From assembly GCF_900183975.1 (NCBI RefSeq), contig NZ_LT853882.1, positions 2,535,501-2,599,500 on the forward strand: a DNA stretch of 64,000 nt. The letters are read 5' to 3'. Positions 1-9,545 of this stretch are shown in pieces. The stretch is from Xanthomonas fragariae (lineage in GTDB: Bacteria > Pseudomonadota > Gammaproteobacteria > Xanthomonadales > Xanthomonadaceae). How positions within the stretch are numbered: position 1 is the stretch's first letter; the number at the start of each line of letters is the position of its first letter. The position numbers and the translations under genes are program-made. Below the pieces are notes generated by a model. It did no database searches. It was not told the origin of the DNA and worked only from the letters and a program-made list of their open reading frames with translations.

Positions 1-516
1 ATACACCTCCAACGCTCGCTGGATGCGCTGCGGGTCGGTGGCATGGATGCGTGCAGCCGCGATCGGGTCGAATTGCGCTAACTGGGTATGCAATGCAGCC
101 CAACCCACCTGTTCGGCTTCGGCAGCGATCGCCGTGCGCACAGCCGGATCGGCTTCCGGCAGTTGCGACAGCCCTTCCAGCAAGGCGCGGAAGTAGAACC
201 CGGTTCCGCCAACCAGAATCGGCAGCTTGCCGCGCGCAACGATCTGCTCGAGCGCCTGCCGCGCCTCGGTGGCGAATTCCGCGGCCGAATAGATCTGCCA
301 AGGATCGCGCAGATCGATCAAGTGATGCGGCACCGCCGCACGCATCGCAGCGTCCGGTTTGGCCGCACCGATCTCCAGGCCGCGATAGACCAGCACCGAG
401 TCGACGCTGACGATCTCTGCGCTCCAGCGTTCTGCCACGTCCAATGCCAAAGCGCTCTTGCCGCTGGCAGTTGGGCCCATCAGCGCGATCGCGAGCGGGC
501 GTCGGTCGGCCGGCAT
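1..516 (-). CDS. miaA: tRNA dimethylallyltransferase MiaA (partial, C-terminus outside window)
   Basis: Only the N-terminal 172 codons lie in the window; the rest continues past position 1. The product adds a dimethylallyl group to A37 of tRNAs that read UNN codons. The visible start is [20 protein letters not shown], with the P-loop GPTASGKS at about residues 14-21. The stretch [20 protein letters not shown] follows and matches the substrate-binding region of the family, whose members are about 310 residues long. The ATG at 514-516 overlaps the folP stop codon as TGATG, so the two genes are probably translationally coupled. Reading frame and motif leave little doubt about identity. Confidence 0.93.
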   Translation of the reverse strand, partial: MPADRRPLAIALMGPTASGKSALALDVAERWSAEIVSVDSVLVYRGLEIGAAKPDAAMRAAVPHHLIDLRDPWQIYSAAEFATEARQALEQIVARGKLPILVGGTGFYFRALLEGLSQLPEADPAVRTAIAAEAEQVGWAALHTQLAQFDPIAAARIHATDPQRIQRALEVY

Positions 517-1418
517 CAGTCCTCGTCCGGCCAGCGAATGGTCGGTGCGGCCGGCGCGCTAACACGTGGCGCGGGAATCGCCGCCGCCGCGCTCCAGACC
601 TTCAACGCATCCACGGTTGCCGCCACATCGTGCACACGCAGCAACAAGGCGCCGTGCTGCGCAGCGATCAGATGCGCTGCCACCGAGCCGTGCACGCGTT
701 CGCTCGCGATCTGGCGCCCGGTCAATTCGCCGATGCTGCGCTTGCGCGACAAGCCTGCCAATACCGGCAAGCCGAATTCCTGCAGGCGCCGCAGCTGCGC
801 AAGCACAGTGAGGTTGTGGGTAGTGGTCTTGTCGAAGCCAAAACCCGGGTCCAAGATCAGCCGGCGCCTGTCGATACCAGCCATTTCAGCGGCGAAAATG
901 CGTTCGGCCAGAAAGCGATGCACCTCGCCTGCCACGTCGTCGTAGTACAGCGCGTCCTGCTTGGCATGGGGCGCGCTGCGGGCATGCATCAGCACTACCG
1001 GCACACGCAACTCGCACGCAACCTCCATTGCACCTGGCCCACGCAGTGCGTAAACGTCGTTGATCATGCCGGCGCCTGCCGCGACCGCGGCGCGCATGAC
1101 TTCAGGTTTGAACGTGTCCACGCTGATCGGCACGCTAGTCCGTTGCGCCAGCGCTTCAACCACCGGAATCACACGCAGTAGTTCTTCTTCCAGCGACACC
1201 GGCGTTGCGCCGGGGCGGGTGGATTCGCCGCCGATATCCAGGACGGCAGCGCCCTCCTCCACTAGCTTCAAACCATGAGCGATCGCTGCATTGCACGTCG
1301 CGTGCTGGCCGCCATCGGAAAACGAGTCGGGCGTGACGTTGACGATGCCCATCACCTGTGGCGCATCCAGTCGCAAGCTGCGACCGGCGCAATCCAGCTT
1401 GAGAGCAGTGTCGAACAT
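516..1418 (-). CDS. folP: Dihydropteroate synthase FolP
   Basis: Condenses 4-aminobenzoate with dihydropterin pyrophosphate in cytoplasmic folate synthesis; this is the sulfonamide target. The 300-aa product starts [15 protein letters not shown] and carries both family signatures: [15 protein letters not shown] near residue 23, and [26 protein letters not shown]-type and [12 protein letters not shown] segments also fit the TIM barrel. The frame stays open further upstream to 1610. I chose the ATG at 1416-1418 because AGGAGA sits about 8 nt before it and because the length then matches the family (about 280 aa). The stop overlaps the miaA start by one base. ftsH lies upstream on the same strand, but 418 bp of non-coding DNA separates it. 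Confidence 0.93.
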   Translation of the reverse strand: MFDTALKLDCAGRSLRLDAPQVMGIVNVTPDSFSDGGQHATCNAAIAHGLKLVEEGAAVLDIGGESTRPGATPVSLEEELLRVIPVVEALAQRTSVPISVDTFKPEVMRAAVAAGAGMINDVYALRGPGAMEVACELRVPVVLMHARSAPHAKQDALYYDDVAGEVHRFLAERIFAAEMAGIDRRRLILDPGFGFDKTTTHNLTVLAQLRRLQEFGLPVLAGLSRKRSIGELTGRQIASERVHGSVAAHLIAAQHGALLLRVHDVAATVDALKVWSAAAAIPAPRVSAPAAPTIRWPDED

Positions 1419-1836
1419 CGGTGGTGTCTCCTGGACTTGGGTGTACTGAGGTTGATCGGGAAGCGCGGCAGAGGCTCGCGCATCGATGTGTGTCGACATG
1501 AGCAGCCAACGCATCACGCAGCGCGGGAATCGGATTTGTCTAATAGATTGTTGGAGGATGTTGCGGCTGCCATTGTCGCGCAGCCCGCAACGCCTCGCAT
1601 CCTTGCCCACAACGATGTGGCTAAGGTCTGGCTCTCAAGATGCCAGGTCGCTGGCGCTGGATCAGCCCGGAGGATGTCGACTACCACTACCCTGTTGCTG
1701 CGCGCCACAGAGCTGCACCGTACGGTTCCGCACGTCATCGACTTTAGCCCTGCAATTGATCGGCCCTACAACGCATCGGGGCCAGGAATCGCTTCCTAGC
1801 CCCGACAGATACCTCTGCAGATGACTGAAGCTCGGC
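1419..1836. other. Non-coding gap between ftsH and folP
   Basis: No open frame here shows recognisable protein similarity; the short frames lack a ribosome-binding site or a family motif. The only structure noted is a stem-loop at 1778-1803 just past the ftsH stop. The folP promoter probably lies in this gap, but I could not pick a convincing -35/-10 pair. Confidence 0.5.
1778..1803 (-). terminator. Stem-loop after ftsH, probable terminator
   Basis: Arms 1778-1788 and 1793-1803 are 11-bp complementary with one G-T pair and a 4-nt loop. The stem-loop lies about 35 bp past the ftsH stop. No T-run follows on the minus strand, so intrinsic termination is uncertain. Confidence 0.45.
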
Positions 1837-3777
1837 TTAGATCTGCTCGGCGGGTCCTGCTATCGGCGGCAACGGACGCGGGCTACCCTTGTCGTTGTTG
1901 TTACCACCGTCCTTGTCCGACTTGGTCCAACCCGCCGGCGGCGGCGGCTCACGGCCTTCCATGATGGCGTCGATCTGCGGCACGTCAATGGTCTCGTACT
2001 GCAACAGCAGCTGCGACATTGCGTGTAGCTTGTCCAGGTTCTCGGTGAGGATGGCTTTGGTCTTGCTGTACGCCTTGTCAAGGATCGACCGGACCACTTC
2101 GTCGATCATGCGCGCGGTTTCGTCGGAGACATTCTTGTGCTGAGTCACCGAACGACCCAGGAATACTTCGTCCTCTTCCTCGCCATACGCTACCGGGCCG
2201 AGCTCGTCGGACAAGCCCCACTTGGTGACCATGTTGCGGGCCATCTTGGTTGCACGCTCGATGTCGTTGGAAGCACCGGTAGTAACCTTGTCGCCACCGA
2301 AGATCAGCTCTTCCGCAACACGGCCGCCGTACAGCGAGCACAGCTGCGATTCGATCGCTACGCGGTTCATCGAATAACGATCGCCTTCCGGCAGATACAT
2401 CGTTACGCCGAGCGCGCGACCGCGCGGAATGATGGTGACCTTGTAAACCGGGTCATGCTCCGGCACTAGGCGACCGACGATGGCGTGACCTGCCTCGTGA
2501 TACGCAGTCAAGGTTTTCTCGTCCTCGCTCATGGCCATCGAGCGACGCTCGGCACCCATCAGGATCTTGTCGCGGGCACGGTCGAAGTGATCCATGCGGA
2601 CTTCCTTCTCACTACCGCGCGCCGCGAACAACGCCGCCTCATTACACAGGTTGGCCAGATCGGCTCCCGAAAAACCCGGCGTACCACGTGCAATGACCAT
2701 CGGCACCACATCGTCGGCAAGCGGCAGCTTGCGCATGTGCACGCGCAGGATCTGCTCGCGACCCTTGACGTCCGGCAGCCCGACCACGACCTGGCGATCG
2801 AATCGGCCCGGGCGCAGCAGCGCCGGGTCCAGCACGTCGGGGCGGTTGGTCGCCGCGATCACGATTACGCCTTCGCCGCCTTCAAAGCCGTCCATTTCAA
2901 CCAGCAGCTGGTTCAAGGTTTGCTCGCGCTCATCGTGCCCACCGCCGAGACCGGCACCACGATGACGGCCCACCGCATCGATTTCGTCGATGAAGATGAT
3001 GCACGGCGCGTGCTTCTTGGCCTGCTCGAACATGTCGCGCACACGACTGGCGCCGACGCCGACAAACATTTCGACAAAATCCGAACCTGAAATACTGAAG
3101 AACGGCACCTTGGCCTCGCCAGCAATTGCCTTGGCGAGCAGCGTCTTGCCGGTACCCGGCGGGCCGACCATCAGCACACCGCGCGGAATCTTTCCGCCCA
3201 GCTTGGTGAACTTGGTCGGATCGCGCAGGAAGTCGACCAGCTCGCTCACCTCTTCCTTGGCCTCGTCGCAACCGGCAACGTCGGCAAATGTGATCTTGAT
3301 CTGGTCCTCGCCCTGCAGCTTGGCGCGCGACTTGCCGAAGCTCATGGCGCCCTTGGCGCCGCCGCCACCGCCCTGCATCTGGCGCATGATGAACAGCCAG
3401 AAGCCAATGATCAGGATGACCGGCAGAAAATTCAGTAACAACGACCAGAAACCGGGACCGGTCGAGGGCTTCTGCCGAGTCATTTCGATATTCTTGCTGT
3501 ACAGCACGTCAACCAGCTTGTCGTCGCGCGGACCGTAGACTGCCGCTTCGCTGCCGTCGGTGCGCTTGAAGCGGATCGCGTTGACGGCCAGGTTGGTTTC
3601 GTCGGTGTAATCCACCGATTTAACGCGCCCGGAGTCCACTTCCTTCAGGAACTGGGTGTAAGTGATCGAGTCAGGGCCGACGCCGCCTGCAATCCGCGGC
3701 GAGAAACTCTGGAAGACAACCATCAGCACAACTGCGACGACCACCCACAGCAGCAAATTCTTGGTCAAGTCGTTCAT
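1837..3777 (-). CDS. ftsH: ATP-dependent zinc metalloprotease FtsH
   Basis: Inner-membrane AAA+ protease that degrades misfolded and regulatory proteins. The 646-aa product has two N-terminal membrane segments (about residues 8-24 and 112-131) around a periplasmic domain. These are followed by Walker A GPPGTGKT (205-212), Walker B with [13 protein letters not shown], the second region of homology with RPGRFDRQV, and the zinc site HEAGH near residue 428. The tail is rich in proline and glycine. I took the ATG at 3775-3777 ([11 protein letters not shown]) rather than the one two codons upstream, because GGAG is 9 nt away from it. rlmE lies 59 bp upstream in the same direction, the usual proteobacterial order. 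Confidence 0.96.
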   Translation of the reverse strand: MNDLTKNLLLWVVVAVVLMVVFQSFSPRIAGGVGPDSITYTQFLKEVDSGRVKSVDYTDETNLAVNAIRFKRTDGSEAAVYGPRDDKLVDVLYSKNIEMTRQKPSTGPGFWSLLLNFLPVILIIGFWLFIMRQMQGGGGGAKGAMSFGKSRAKLQGEDQIKITFADVAGCDEAKEEVSELVDFLRDPTKFTKLGGKIPRGVLMVGPPGTGKTLLAKAIAGEAKVPFFSISGSDFVEMFVGVGASRVRDMFEQAKKHAPCIIFIDEIDAVGRHRGAGLGGGHDEREQTLNQLLVEMDGFEGGEGVIVIAATNRPDVLDPALLRPGRFDRQVVVGLPDVKGREQILRVHMRKLPLADDVVPMVIARGTPGFSGADLANLCNEAALFAARGSEKEVRMDHFDRARDKILMGAERRSMAMSEDEKTLTAYHEAGHAIVGRLVPEHDPVYKVTIIPRGRALGVTMYLPEGDRYSMNRVAIESQLCSLYGGRVAEELIFGGDKVTTGASNDIERATKMARNMVTKWGLSDELGPVAYGEEEDEVFLGRSVTQHKNVSDETARMIDEVVRSILDKAYSKTKAILTENLDKLHAMSQLLLQYETIDVPQIDAIMEGREPPPPAGWTKSDKDGGNNNDKGSPRPLPPIAGPAEQI

Positions 3778-3836
3778 CCTCATTGGCTCCGGTGCCCTCT
3801 ACTCTTATTTCTTGAAAGTACGGCGGTCTTGGCAGC

Positions 3837-4469
3837 TTACTTGATCTGGACACGCTTGCCCTGACCGAGTGCATAAACTTCCGGGGAGCGCTTGCGCGAG
3901 GCCGCCGGCTTGCGAATCGTCACCTTGTCATAGCGGCCGCGAAGCTCGCGAATGTAGTCGTCGGACCCAACGCCCTGGAACAGCTTGATCAGGAACGCCC
4001 CACCCGGTTTGAGGTGGCTGTCGCCAAATTCCATTGCCAGTTCCGCCAAGTGCATCATCCGCGGTTGATCGACCGCATCCATGCCACTCTTATTGGGGGC
4101 CATATCGGACAGAACAAGGTCCACCCCCACATCGCCCAACATCGCGTCGAATTGCGATAGAACGGCTTGCTCCCTGAAGTCGCCATGAAGGAACTCCACC
4201 CCTGCCAGGGCCGGCATATCCAGGATATCCAGCGCCACCACCCGGCCACTGGCTCCCATGGACTTGCGCACCTGCTGGGACCAGCCGCCCGGCGCCGCGC
4301 CCAGATCGACTACCACCATGCCTGGTTTTAGTAGGCGGTCGCGCTGTAGCAATTCCTCCAGCTTGTAGGCCGCACGCGAGCGCATGCCTTGTGCCTGGGC
4401 CTTTTTTACGTAAGGGTCGGCGAAGTGTTCCTTAAGCCAGCGCTGGCTGCTTTTACTGCGGGAAGGCAT
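3837..4469 (-). CDS. rlmE: 23S rRNA (uridine(2552)-2'-O)-methyltransferase RlmE (FtsJ/RrmJ)
   Basis: Methylates the 2'-OH of U2552 in the 50S subunit late in assembly. At 210 aa it matches the family length. The SAM-binding loop VVDLGAAPGGWSQ is at 53-65. The catalytic tetrad is visible as K36 (AYKL), D122 (SDMAPN), K162 (IKLFQG) and E197 (SPEVYA). It precedes ftsH on the same strand and is divergent from yhbY across a 66-bp gap, an arrangement also known from E. coli. A shared promoter region is therefore likely between 4470 and 4535. Confidence 0.95.
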   Translation of the reverse strand: MPSRSKSSQRWLKEHFADPYVKKAQAQGMRSRAAYKLEELLQRDRLLKPGMVVVDLGAAPGGWSQQVRKSMGASGRVVALDILDMPALAGVEFLHGDFREQAVLSQFDAMLGDVGVDLVLSDMAPNKSGMDAVDQPRMMHLAELAMEFGDSHLKPGGAFLIKLFQGVGSDDYIRELRGRYDKVTIRKPAASRKRSPEVYALGQGKRVQIK

Positions 4470-4535
4470 TGGCGAAGAGGTCGGAACGGGTCGCCATGAT
4501 ACCCTGAAGACCCTTTAGCTTCTGTTCGATCCTGC

Positions 4536-4841
4536 ATGTCCATTGTTCTCACCTCCGCCCAGAACCGTTTCCTGCGCGGCCAGGCCCACGATCTCAAAGC
4601 AGTGCTGCAGACTGGCGGCAAAGGGGTCACGCCAGCATTTCTGGCCGAACTCGAGGAAGTGCTCGAGCGCCATGAACTGATCAAGGTGAAGGTGGCTGCC
4701 GAGGATCGCGAAACCCGCGATACGTTGATTGCCGAGCTGATCGAGCAGACCGGGGGCGCGCTGGTGCAGCGGATTGGTCACGTCGCCATCCTCTACCGTC
4801 CCAGCAAGGAAAAGCGCCAGATCGTGCTACCGCGCGGCTGA
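4536..4841 (+). CDS. yhbY: YhbY-type CRM-domain RNA-binding protein
   Basis: This 101-aa protein consists of one CRS1/YhbY (CRM) domain. Members bind RNA and associate with pre-50S ribosomal particles. The glycine-rich loop LQTGGKGVTP lies at about residues 25-34, in the place of the GxxG RNA-binding loop. The C-terminal half (ELIEQTGGALVQRIGHVAIL) is typical of the family. It is divergent from rlmE, another 50S factor, which supports the assignment. The next gene follows after 16 bp and is probably cotranscribed. Confidence 0.92.
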   Translation: MSIVLTSAQNRFLRGQAHDLKAVLQTGGKGVTPAFLAELEEVLERHELIKVKVAAEDRETRDTLIAELIEQTGGALVQRIGHVAILYRPSKEKRQIVLPRG

Positions 4842-4857
4842 CCCGACGAGATTTGTT

Positions 4858-5232
4858 ATGCCGCTAAGCCAGGAACACCCCGACTATACCTATGCGCTGC
4901 GCGCGGCCGATGGCCACCATGCCAAGGTGAACAATCAGATTCTGCAGCAAAGCTTCATCCTGATGCCGAACGAGCTGGTGGAGCGCTGGCCGGTGCAACG
5001 CCTGGAACAGCTCCAGGTCAGCTATATGGACGCGGTACTGGCGCTCACTCCGGCGGTGATCCTGCTCGGCACCGGCGAGCGGCAGCAATTCCCGGCGGCG
5101 GATGTTCTGGCCGCCTGCCTCACTCGTGGCATCGGCCTGGAAGCGATGACCAACGCGGCCGCAGCGCGCACCTACAATGTGCTGGCCAGCGAAGGTCGCC
5201 GGGTGGCGCTGGCGATGATTTTGCCGGGCTGA
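4858..5232 (+). CDS. Mth938-like (DUF498) domain protein
   Basis: This 124-aa protein is built from one Mth938-like domain, a small conserved fold also found in the mitochondrial factor NDUFAF3; the bacterial role is not known. Recognisable family elements are NNQILQQSFILMPNEL, PAVILLGTGERQQFP, and a C-terminal GLEAMTNAAAARTYNVLASE. The frame is open further upstream into yhbY. I chose the ATG at 4858 because it gives the family length and avoids a long overlap. The gene ends about 30 bp before the first insertion-sequence remnant, so it marks the edge of the conserved block. Confidence 0.85.
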   Translation: MPLSQEHPDYTYALRAADGHHAKVNNQILQQSFILMPNELVERWPVQRLEQLQVSYMDAVLALTPAVILLGTGERQQFPAADVLAACLTRGIGLEAMTNAAAARTYNVLASEGRRVALAMILPG

Positions 5233-5263
5233 TGGGAATCGAGAATCGAGAAAGTGTTAAAGA

Positions 5264-5739
5264 GTCGTCCCTGAAAATCCCCCTTCAAGCACCAATCGTC
5301 AGCGATGATCAGTGCACGGCACTCAAGAATGGCCATACCATTGCCCGGATCCAGGCACGCAAAAACGCGTTCCAGCGCATCATTCAACGCAGGTTGTAGC
5401 CGGCGGCGCAGCCGAGCACGTGCAGCACATCGTCTTGGGCGCATTTGAGCCCGCAACGACGTAGCCGTCAGTCTTCTTTTAGATGTCCGATCACCGGTGG
5501 CACTGCCTGAGGTCGTTTGATCCAGCGCCATTGCCGTCGCGTCAGGGTCTTGGCCTTGCCACGATGCGACACCTGCACGCCATCGGCCTCACGGCAACCA
5601 GACAGCGATGCGCTCGCCGCTGTCTACCTGATCGAGTTTGCGTTCGATGTCGCACACGACCCGTCCCAGCACCGTGCGTTGACGTCGCAGGATGCGCCGC
5701 ATCCGCTTGAACTGGCGTGCATTGGCATAGCGCCCGGCC
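5264..5739 (-). mobile_element. Left half of a degenerate IS5-type element (copy 1)
   Basis: The end GTCGTCCCTGAAAA at 5264 matches the left end of the second copy at 9910. The minus strand encodes scrambled pieces of the same transposase: a C-terminal part recognisable in broken frames, and an internal block KAGRYANARQFKRMRRI close to 5700. Frames are shifted repeatedly, so no product is expected. The homology stops abruptly at TTAG (5740-5743) where another IS lies, and resumes at 7244. This shows that copy 1 was split by insertion. Confidence 0.8.
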
Positions 5740-5740
5740 T

Positions 5741-6601
5741 TAGAGCGTGTTATGAACTTTGAAAGAGGGTGGCTGCATTTCCAAGCATCAGGATCGTGAA
5801 GACGACGAAGTGCAAACCGGCCAAGGTTTCCGGCAATCGCTCGTAGTCGCGTGCCAGCCGTCTGAAACGATTGGCCCATCCGAAGCTGCGCTCGACAACC
5901 CAACGGCGCGGCAGCAAGACAAAGCCTTTTTTCGCTTCTTGCAGCTTGATCACGTGCAACTCAATGCCTTCTTCCGTGGCCGCCTGCGCCGGTTCTTGAC
6001 CGGTGTAGCCCTGATCAACAAAGGCGATCTTGACCGTTTCACCGGTCACGTGTTGTACCTCTTGTGCCAACGATCGGACTTGCGCGCGCTCCTGCTCATT
6101 AGCCGGCGTCACCTGGACAGCGAGCAGATGTCCAAGCGTATCGACCGCCATGTGTACCTTGCTGCCTTTCTTGCGTTTATAGCCATCGTATCCAGCACGC
6201 GGCCCGCTTTCGCAGGTGGACTGCAGCGTGCGAGCATCGAAAATGACCGCGCTCGGCTGGCCTTTTTTCCCTTGCGCCACACGCAAGAGTGAGCGCAGAT
6301 CACTGACCATGGCCTCAAAGCAGCCCGCTTGCAGCCAGCGCTGTGTTTGCTGATACACCGCTTCCCAGGGCGGAAAATCGTTGGGAAGCAATCGCCATGG
6401 TGCGCCGGCGCGCGCGATCCACCGCAGTGCGTTGAACATCGCGCGTAGCTCATACTTGCGCTGCGGTGCCTGCACGTCCATCAGCGTCAAATAGGGAGCC
6501 GCAAAGGCCCATTCTTCGTCGGAAATATCGGTGGAATAAGGCTTACGAGACTTCATCCGTATACGTTAGCGTGACAAGGGCAAAGTTCATAACACGCTCT
6601 A
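5741..6601 (-). mobile_element. Complete IS5-family insertion sequence with 21-bp perfect terminal repeats
   Basis: The ends 5741-5761 and 6581-6601 are perfect inverted repeats (TAGAGCGTGTTATGAACTTT plus G). The 861-bp element contains one intact transposase gene on the minus strand. The left flank reads TTAG (5740-5743) and the right CTAG (6599-6602). Both fit the YTAR target preference of IS5 relatives, but they are not identical, so this copy no longer has a matching target duplication. Confidence 0.88.
5750..6556 (-). CDS. IS5-family transposase (intact)
   Basis: 268-aa DDE transposase. The N-terminal DUF4096-like domain (ISDEEWAFAAPYL, RWIARAGAPWRLLPNDFPPW) precedes the catalytic core with FDARTLQST, the VDTLGHLLAV block, DQGYTGQEP, and the C-terminal signature RRWVVERSFGWANRFRRLARDYER, which holds the DDE glutamate. 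The frame is uninterrupted and lies between perfect terminal repeats, so the element may still be active. It interrupts older IS debris on both sides. Confidence 0.93.
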   Translation of the reverse strand: MKSRKPYSTDISDEEWAFAAPYLTLMDVQAPQRKYELRAMFNALRWIARAGAPWRLLPNDFPPWEAVYQQTQRWLQAGCFEAMVSDLRSLLRVAQGKKGQPSAVIFDARTLQSTCESGPRAGYDGYKRKKGSKVHMAVDTLGHLLAVQVTPANEQERAQVRSLAQEVQHVTGETVKIAFVDQGYTGQEPAQAATEEGIELHVIKLQEAKKGFVLLPRRWVVERSFGWANRFRRLARDYERLPETLAGLHFVVFTILMLGNAATLFQSS

Positions 6602-7239
6602 GAATCTCTCGTACGCCTTCGGCAAACGGTACTCCGGTGTAACCACTGTCGCACAGCAGGCTTTGTACATGCGTCAAGTTTGACTGACAGCGCTCCAGCG
6701 CCTGCAGCGCACCTTTGCGGTCGGTCACCTCCGCCGTCGTCACCGCGATGGCATGGGGCAACCCCTGGGTATCAACAGCGATATGCCGCTTGATGCCCGA
6801 CACCTTTTTGCCCGCGTCATATCCCTTTTGCCCGGCTGTGTCCGTGTTCTTGACGCTCTGCGCGTCCACGATCAAGAACCTGCTGAAGATGTTGCGCTCC
6901 TGTTTCTGGCGGGCCACGCCAACCTGATTTTTTGAGCGCCCGCTCCAGCAGGCTCACTCCTTCATCGTCGCACTCGCTCCACTTGGCAAAGTACGCGTGC
7001 ACGGTCCGCCACTTCGGAAAGTCGCTGGGTAGCGCTCGCCATTGGCAACCGGTTCGCAGCACGTACAACACTGCGCACCACACCTCATACATATCCACTC
7101 GGCGTGGCTTGGTGCGCTTGCGCGCTTGTTACAGGATCGGGAGGATGTGTTCGAAACGCTCCCGGCTCATGTCGCTCGGATAGGTTTTTTGGCGCATCCG
7201 CAGAGTCTGCACCAATCAGGAAAGATCGTGAACAGGTTC
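6602..7239 (-). pseudogene. Remnant of an IS427-type IS5-family element
   Basis: Read on the minus strand, a transposase begins at 7170 (MSRERFEHILPIL). It then meets a TAA where the family has a glutamine or glutamate codon, and continues as KRTKPRRVDMYEVWCAVLYV and RTGCQWRALPSDFPKW. The second frame carries VDAQSVKNTDTAGQKGYDAG and VDTQGLPHAIAVTTA, the catalytic DDE part, and stops where the intact IS at 5741-6601 begins. The right end, near 7239, reads GAACCTGTTCACGATCTTT on the minus strand and resembles the inner IS terminus. The C-terminal part of the transposase is missing. Confidence 0.8.
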
Positions 7240-7243
7240 TTAG

Positions 7244-7561
7244 GGCTCAACGCCGGCCCTTGGCGTGCATAGCTCTGCCGCAGCGCAATGCCATGGCGCC
7301 TGGCCAGCAGCACCAGCTTCTTGCGAGCCACTTCAAGCAAACGGCTGTCGATCGGATACGCGATCGCCTTTTCCTGCACCGTGGTGTCCACGATCACGCG
7401 CGACACCTCACGCGCATCTACCGCTTTCATTGATCGTGTGCGCGAGTAGCTCTTCCATGCCGGCCTCACCCAAGCGCTGCCGCCAGCGTGTCAGCGAGCT
7501 CGGATCGCACGGCAAACGCGTCTGGAAAACGACCTCGCCAGTACGGATTTTCCAGCGACGT
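7244..7561 (-). mobile_element. Right fragment of degenerate IS5-type element (copy 1)
   Basis: Resumes the transposase broken at 5740. The minus strand reads REVSRVIVDTTVQEKAIAYP and LLEVARKKLVLLARRHGIAL, nearly the same as the block at 10950-11130. TTAG occurs at both junctions (5740-5743 and 7240-7243), which is a 4-bp target duplication around the inserted material. A small deletion within the TGEVVF region and loss of the N-terminal part make this a dead fragment. An IS3 element begins at 7562. Confidence 0.75.
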
Positions 7562-7623
7562 CCCCCCGATTTTGAGTAGCGCCTCAGTTTGGAGTCCAAT
7601 TCCCTACCCCGAGGAGATTGGAC

Positions 7624-7887
7624 GTGAAGAAGCGTTTTACCGAAGATCAGATAATTGGCTTCCTGCGCGAAGCCGAAGCAGGCGTGGCGATCAAAGACCT
7701 GTGCCGGCGCCATGGCTTCAGTGAGGCCTCGTACTCCCTGTGGCGCAGCAAGTTCGGCGGGATGAGCGTGCCCGATGCCAAGCGACTCAAGGACCTTGAG
7801 TCCGAAAACGCGCGGCTGAAGAAGTTGTTGGCCGAGCAGCTGTTCGAGAACGACCTGATCAAGGATGCGCTGCGAAAAAAGTGGTGA
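7624..7887 (+). CDS. IS3-family transposase OrfA
   Basis: 87-aa helix-turn-helix protein. It binds the IS ends and is normally fused to OrfB by programmed -1 frameshifting. The sequence begins VKKRFTEDQIIGFLREAEAG, followed by DLCRRHGFSEASYSLWRSKF, then a leucine-zipper-like segment with ENARLKKLLAEQLFENDLI. I chose the GTG at 7624 because GGAG lies 8 nt upstream; a TTG two codons earlier is also possible. It overlaps orfB by 7 nt, in the usual arrangement. Confidence 0.9.
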   Translation: MKKRFTEDQIIGFLREAEAGVAIKDLCRRHGFSEASYSLWRSKFGGMSVPDAKRLKDLESENARLKKLLAEQLFENDLIKDALRKKW

Positions 7888-8749
7888 GCGCACCGGCGCG
7901 TCGTGCGCTGGTGCGCGAGTGGATCGGGTGCGGTGCCAGCGAGCGTCGCGCCTTGGCGGCGATCGGCATGAGCGCCAATGCGCTGCGCTACTGCCCGCGC
8001 GAAGACCGCAACGTTGAGCTACGCGAGCGCATTCTTGCGCTGGCGCATCGCCATCGCCGCTATGGCGTGGGGATGATCTATCTCAAACTTCGTCAGGAAG
8101 GACGCGTCGTGAACTACAAGCGCGTGGAGCGGTTGTACCGCGAACAGCAGTTGCAGGTCCGGCGCCGCAGGCGCAAGAAGGTGCCGGTGGGCGAGCGCCA
8201 ACCATTGTTGCGGCCATCGCAGGCCAACCAGGTGTGGTCGATGGACTTCGTGTTCGACCGCACCGCCGAAGGCCGGGTGACCAAGTGTCTGGTGATCGTG
8301 GAAGACGCAACCCACGAAGCGGTCGCCATCGACGTGGAGCGCGCGATCTCGGGACACGGCGTTGCGCGCGTGCTGGACCGACTGGCACACAGCCGTGGCC
8401 TGCCGCAGATGATCCGCACCGAGCGCGAAGCCTGCCCTCGGGGCACAACGGCAAGGAGTTTTGCGGCAGGGCGATGGTCGCCTGGGCGCATGCCCGTGGT
8501 GTGCAGCTACGGCTCATCCAGCCGGGCAAACCGAACCAGAACGCCTACGTCGAATCGTTCAACGGCCGACTACGCGACGAATGCCTCAACGAGCACTGGT
8601 TCCCAACACTGCTGCATGCACGCACCGAGATCGAACGTTGGCGACGCGAATACAACGAGGACCGACCCAAAAAAGCAATCGGCGGCATGACGCCGGCCGC
8701 TTATGCCCAACATCTGGCAAACATCGATATCATCAGGCCCGGACTCTAA
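7881..8749 (+). pseudogene. IS3-family transposase OrfB, frameshifted
   Basis: The N-terminal and central parts read normally: HRHRRYGVGMIYLKLRQEGR, ANQVWSMDFVFDRTAEGRVT (first catalytic Asp in SMDF) and LPQMIRT. At about 8420-8450, where the family has IRTDNGPEF, a short insertion gives EREACPRG and shifts the frame. The rest (NGKEFCGRAMVAWAHARGVQ, IQPGKPNQNAYVESFNGRLR with the catalytic Glu, then YNEDRPKKAIGGMTPAAYAQ) continues in another frame to 8749. The catalytic core is split, so the element is unlikely to transpose on its own. Confidence 0.85.
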
Positions 8750-8889
8750 ACCCGGCCGCTACTCAGGGCGGGGGGACGTCGAAAAAACATCTAAAATTTA
8801 GCTAACTCGTTGTCAGCACAGAAATTTTTCAAGAATCCTTGCCGACCCTCATGATCCCTTCCCCGCCCAAGAAAGCCCAGCAGCTGCGA

Positions 8890-9171
8890 TCAGCTGAAAC
8901 GTCTGTGGCGGATCTGCTTGCGTTCTTCTTCAGTCAAGTCATCGATGTGGATGTAGTGGACTCCTTGTCCGCGGGGAGCGCTGAGAAGCTGCGACTCGAT
9001 CTCGCCCTGGCCGTCGTCGGGCAAAGAGATCAGGCCAACAATCGTTCCGTGCGGGGCGACCCGCCATAGCGCTACACGTTGGAAGATGCGCTCTTCACCG
9101 GTATCGGTGGAGGGATAGGCGGCGTACCAACCATCTGCAGGCAGGTAGCGAAAAGAACCGTAGTCATTCAT
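8890..9171 (-). CDS. Small hypothetical protein
   Basis: Encodes 93 aa starting MNDYGSFRYLPADGWYAAYP. Composition is soluble, with a central hydrophobic strand (HGTIVGLISLPDDGQG) and a polar C-terminus with EERKQIRHRR. No family recognised. The aromatic-rich beginning and ordinary codon use make it look like a genuine gene rather than a shadow, and nothing is annotated opposite it. It stands alone between two IS remnants. A purine-rich AGAGAC precedes the start. The function is unknown. Confidence 0.5.
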   Translation of the reverse strand: MNDYGSFRYLPADGWYAAYPSTDTGEERIFQRVALWRVAPHGTIVGLISLPDDGQGEIESQLLSAPRGQGVHYIHIDDLTEEERKQIRHRRFS

Positions 9172-9545
9172 AACGTCTCTGGCTCAATGCAGGATGACGC
9201 CATGATCGTAGATATGCGCGGAAATACGGGCGATACGAGCGCTTCTGATTTCGCGCTGCGATTACGCCCCTCGCAACTAAGGCTTCTCTGCGGCGTGGAG
9301 CGTTTCGTGTGCCGCACGCATTGGGCCATAATTGTTCGCTTGACCGAGGGTGTAATGGTCGGGTGGGTAATACGCCGGAACCGCATCGAGCGTGGCAATA
9401 TCGCATCTCCTGTCCGGGTGGATCGGCGCACGGCCTCGCGCCGACCGTCTATTACTCACCCGCCCTGTTTTCCTGCCGACTCGGGTAGCGGGGTTTAAGG
9501 GCGGAGTATCTACGGATAACACATCACCACCAAGTGGAGTTGCCC
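9172..9545. other. Gap without recognisable gene
   Basis: Short open frames on both strands lack family motifs and ribosome-binding sites. The stretch lies between the small gene at 8890 and the IS30 remnant and probably contains decayed or intergenic sequence. I see no clear structure. Confidence 0.4.

Larger units (their letters stand above)
7562..8775 (+). mobile_element. IS3-family (IS407-type) insertion sequence with ACGT target duplication
   Basis: The 1214-bp element has ends CCCCCCGATTTTGAGTAGCG (left) and, reverse-complemented, CCCCCCGCCCTGAGTAGCGG (right). ACGT at 7558-7561 is repeated at 8776-8779, the 4-bp duplication usual for this group. It carries orfA and a frameshifted orfB. 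The flanking DNA on the right is not the continuation of the IS5-type copy on the left, so a rearrangement preceded or followed insertion. Confidence 0.88.

Noticed and set aside
1514..1738. Possible small gene between ftsH and folP
   Set aside because: No ribosome-binding site, no conserved motif, unusual composition.
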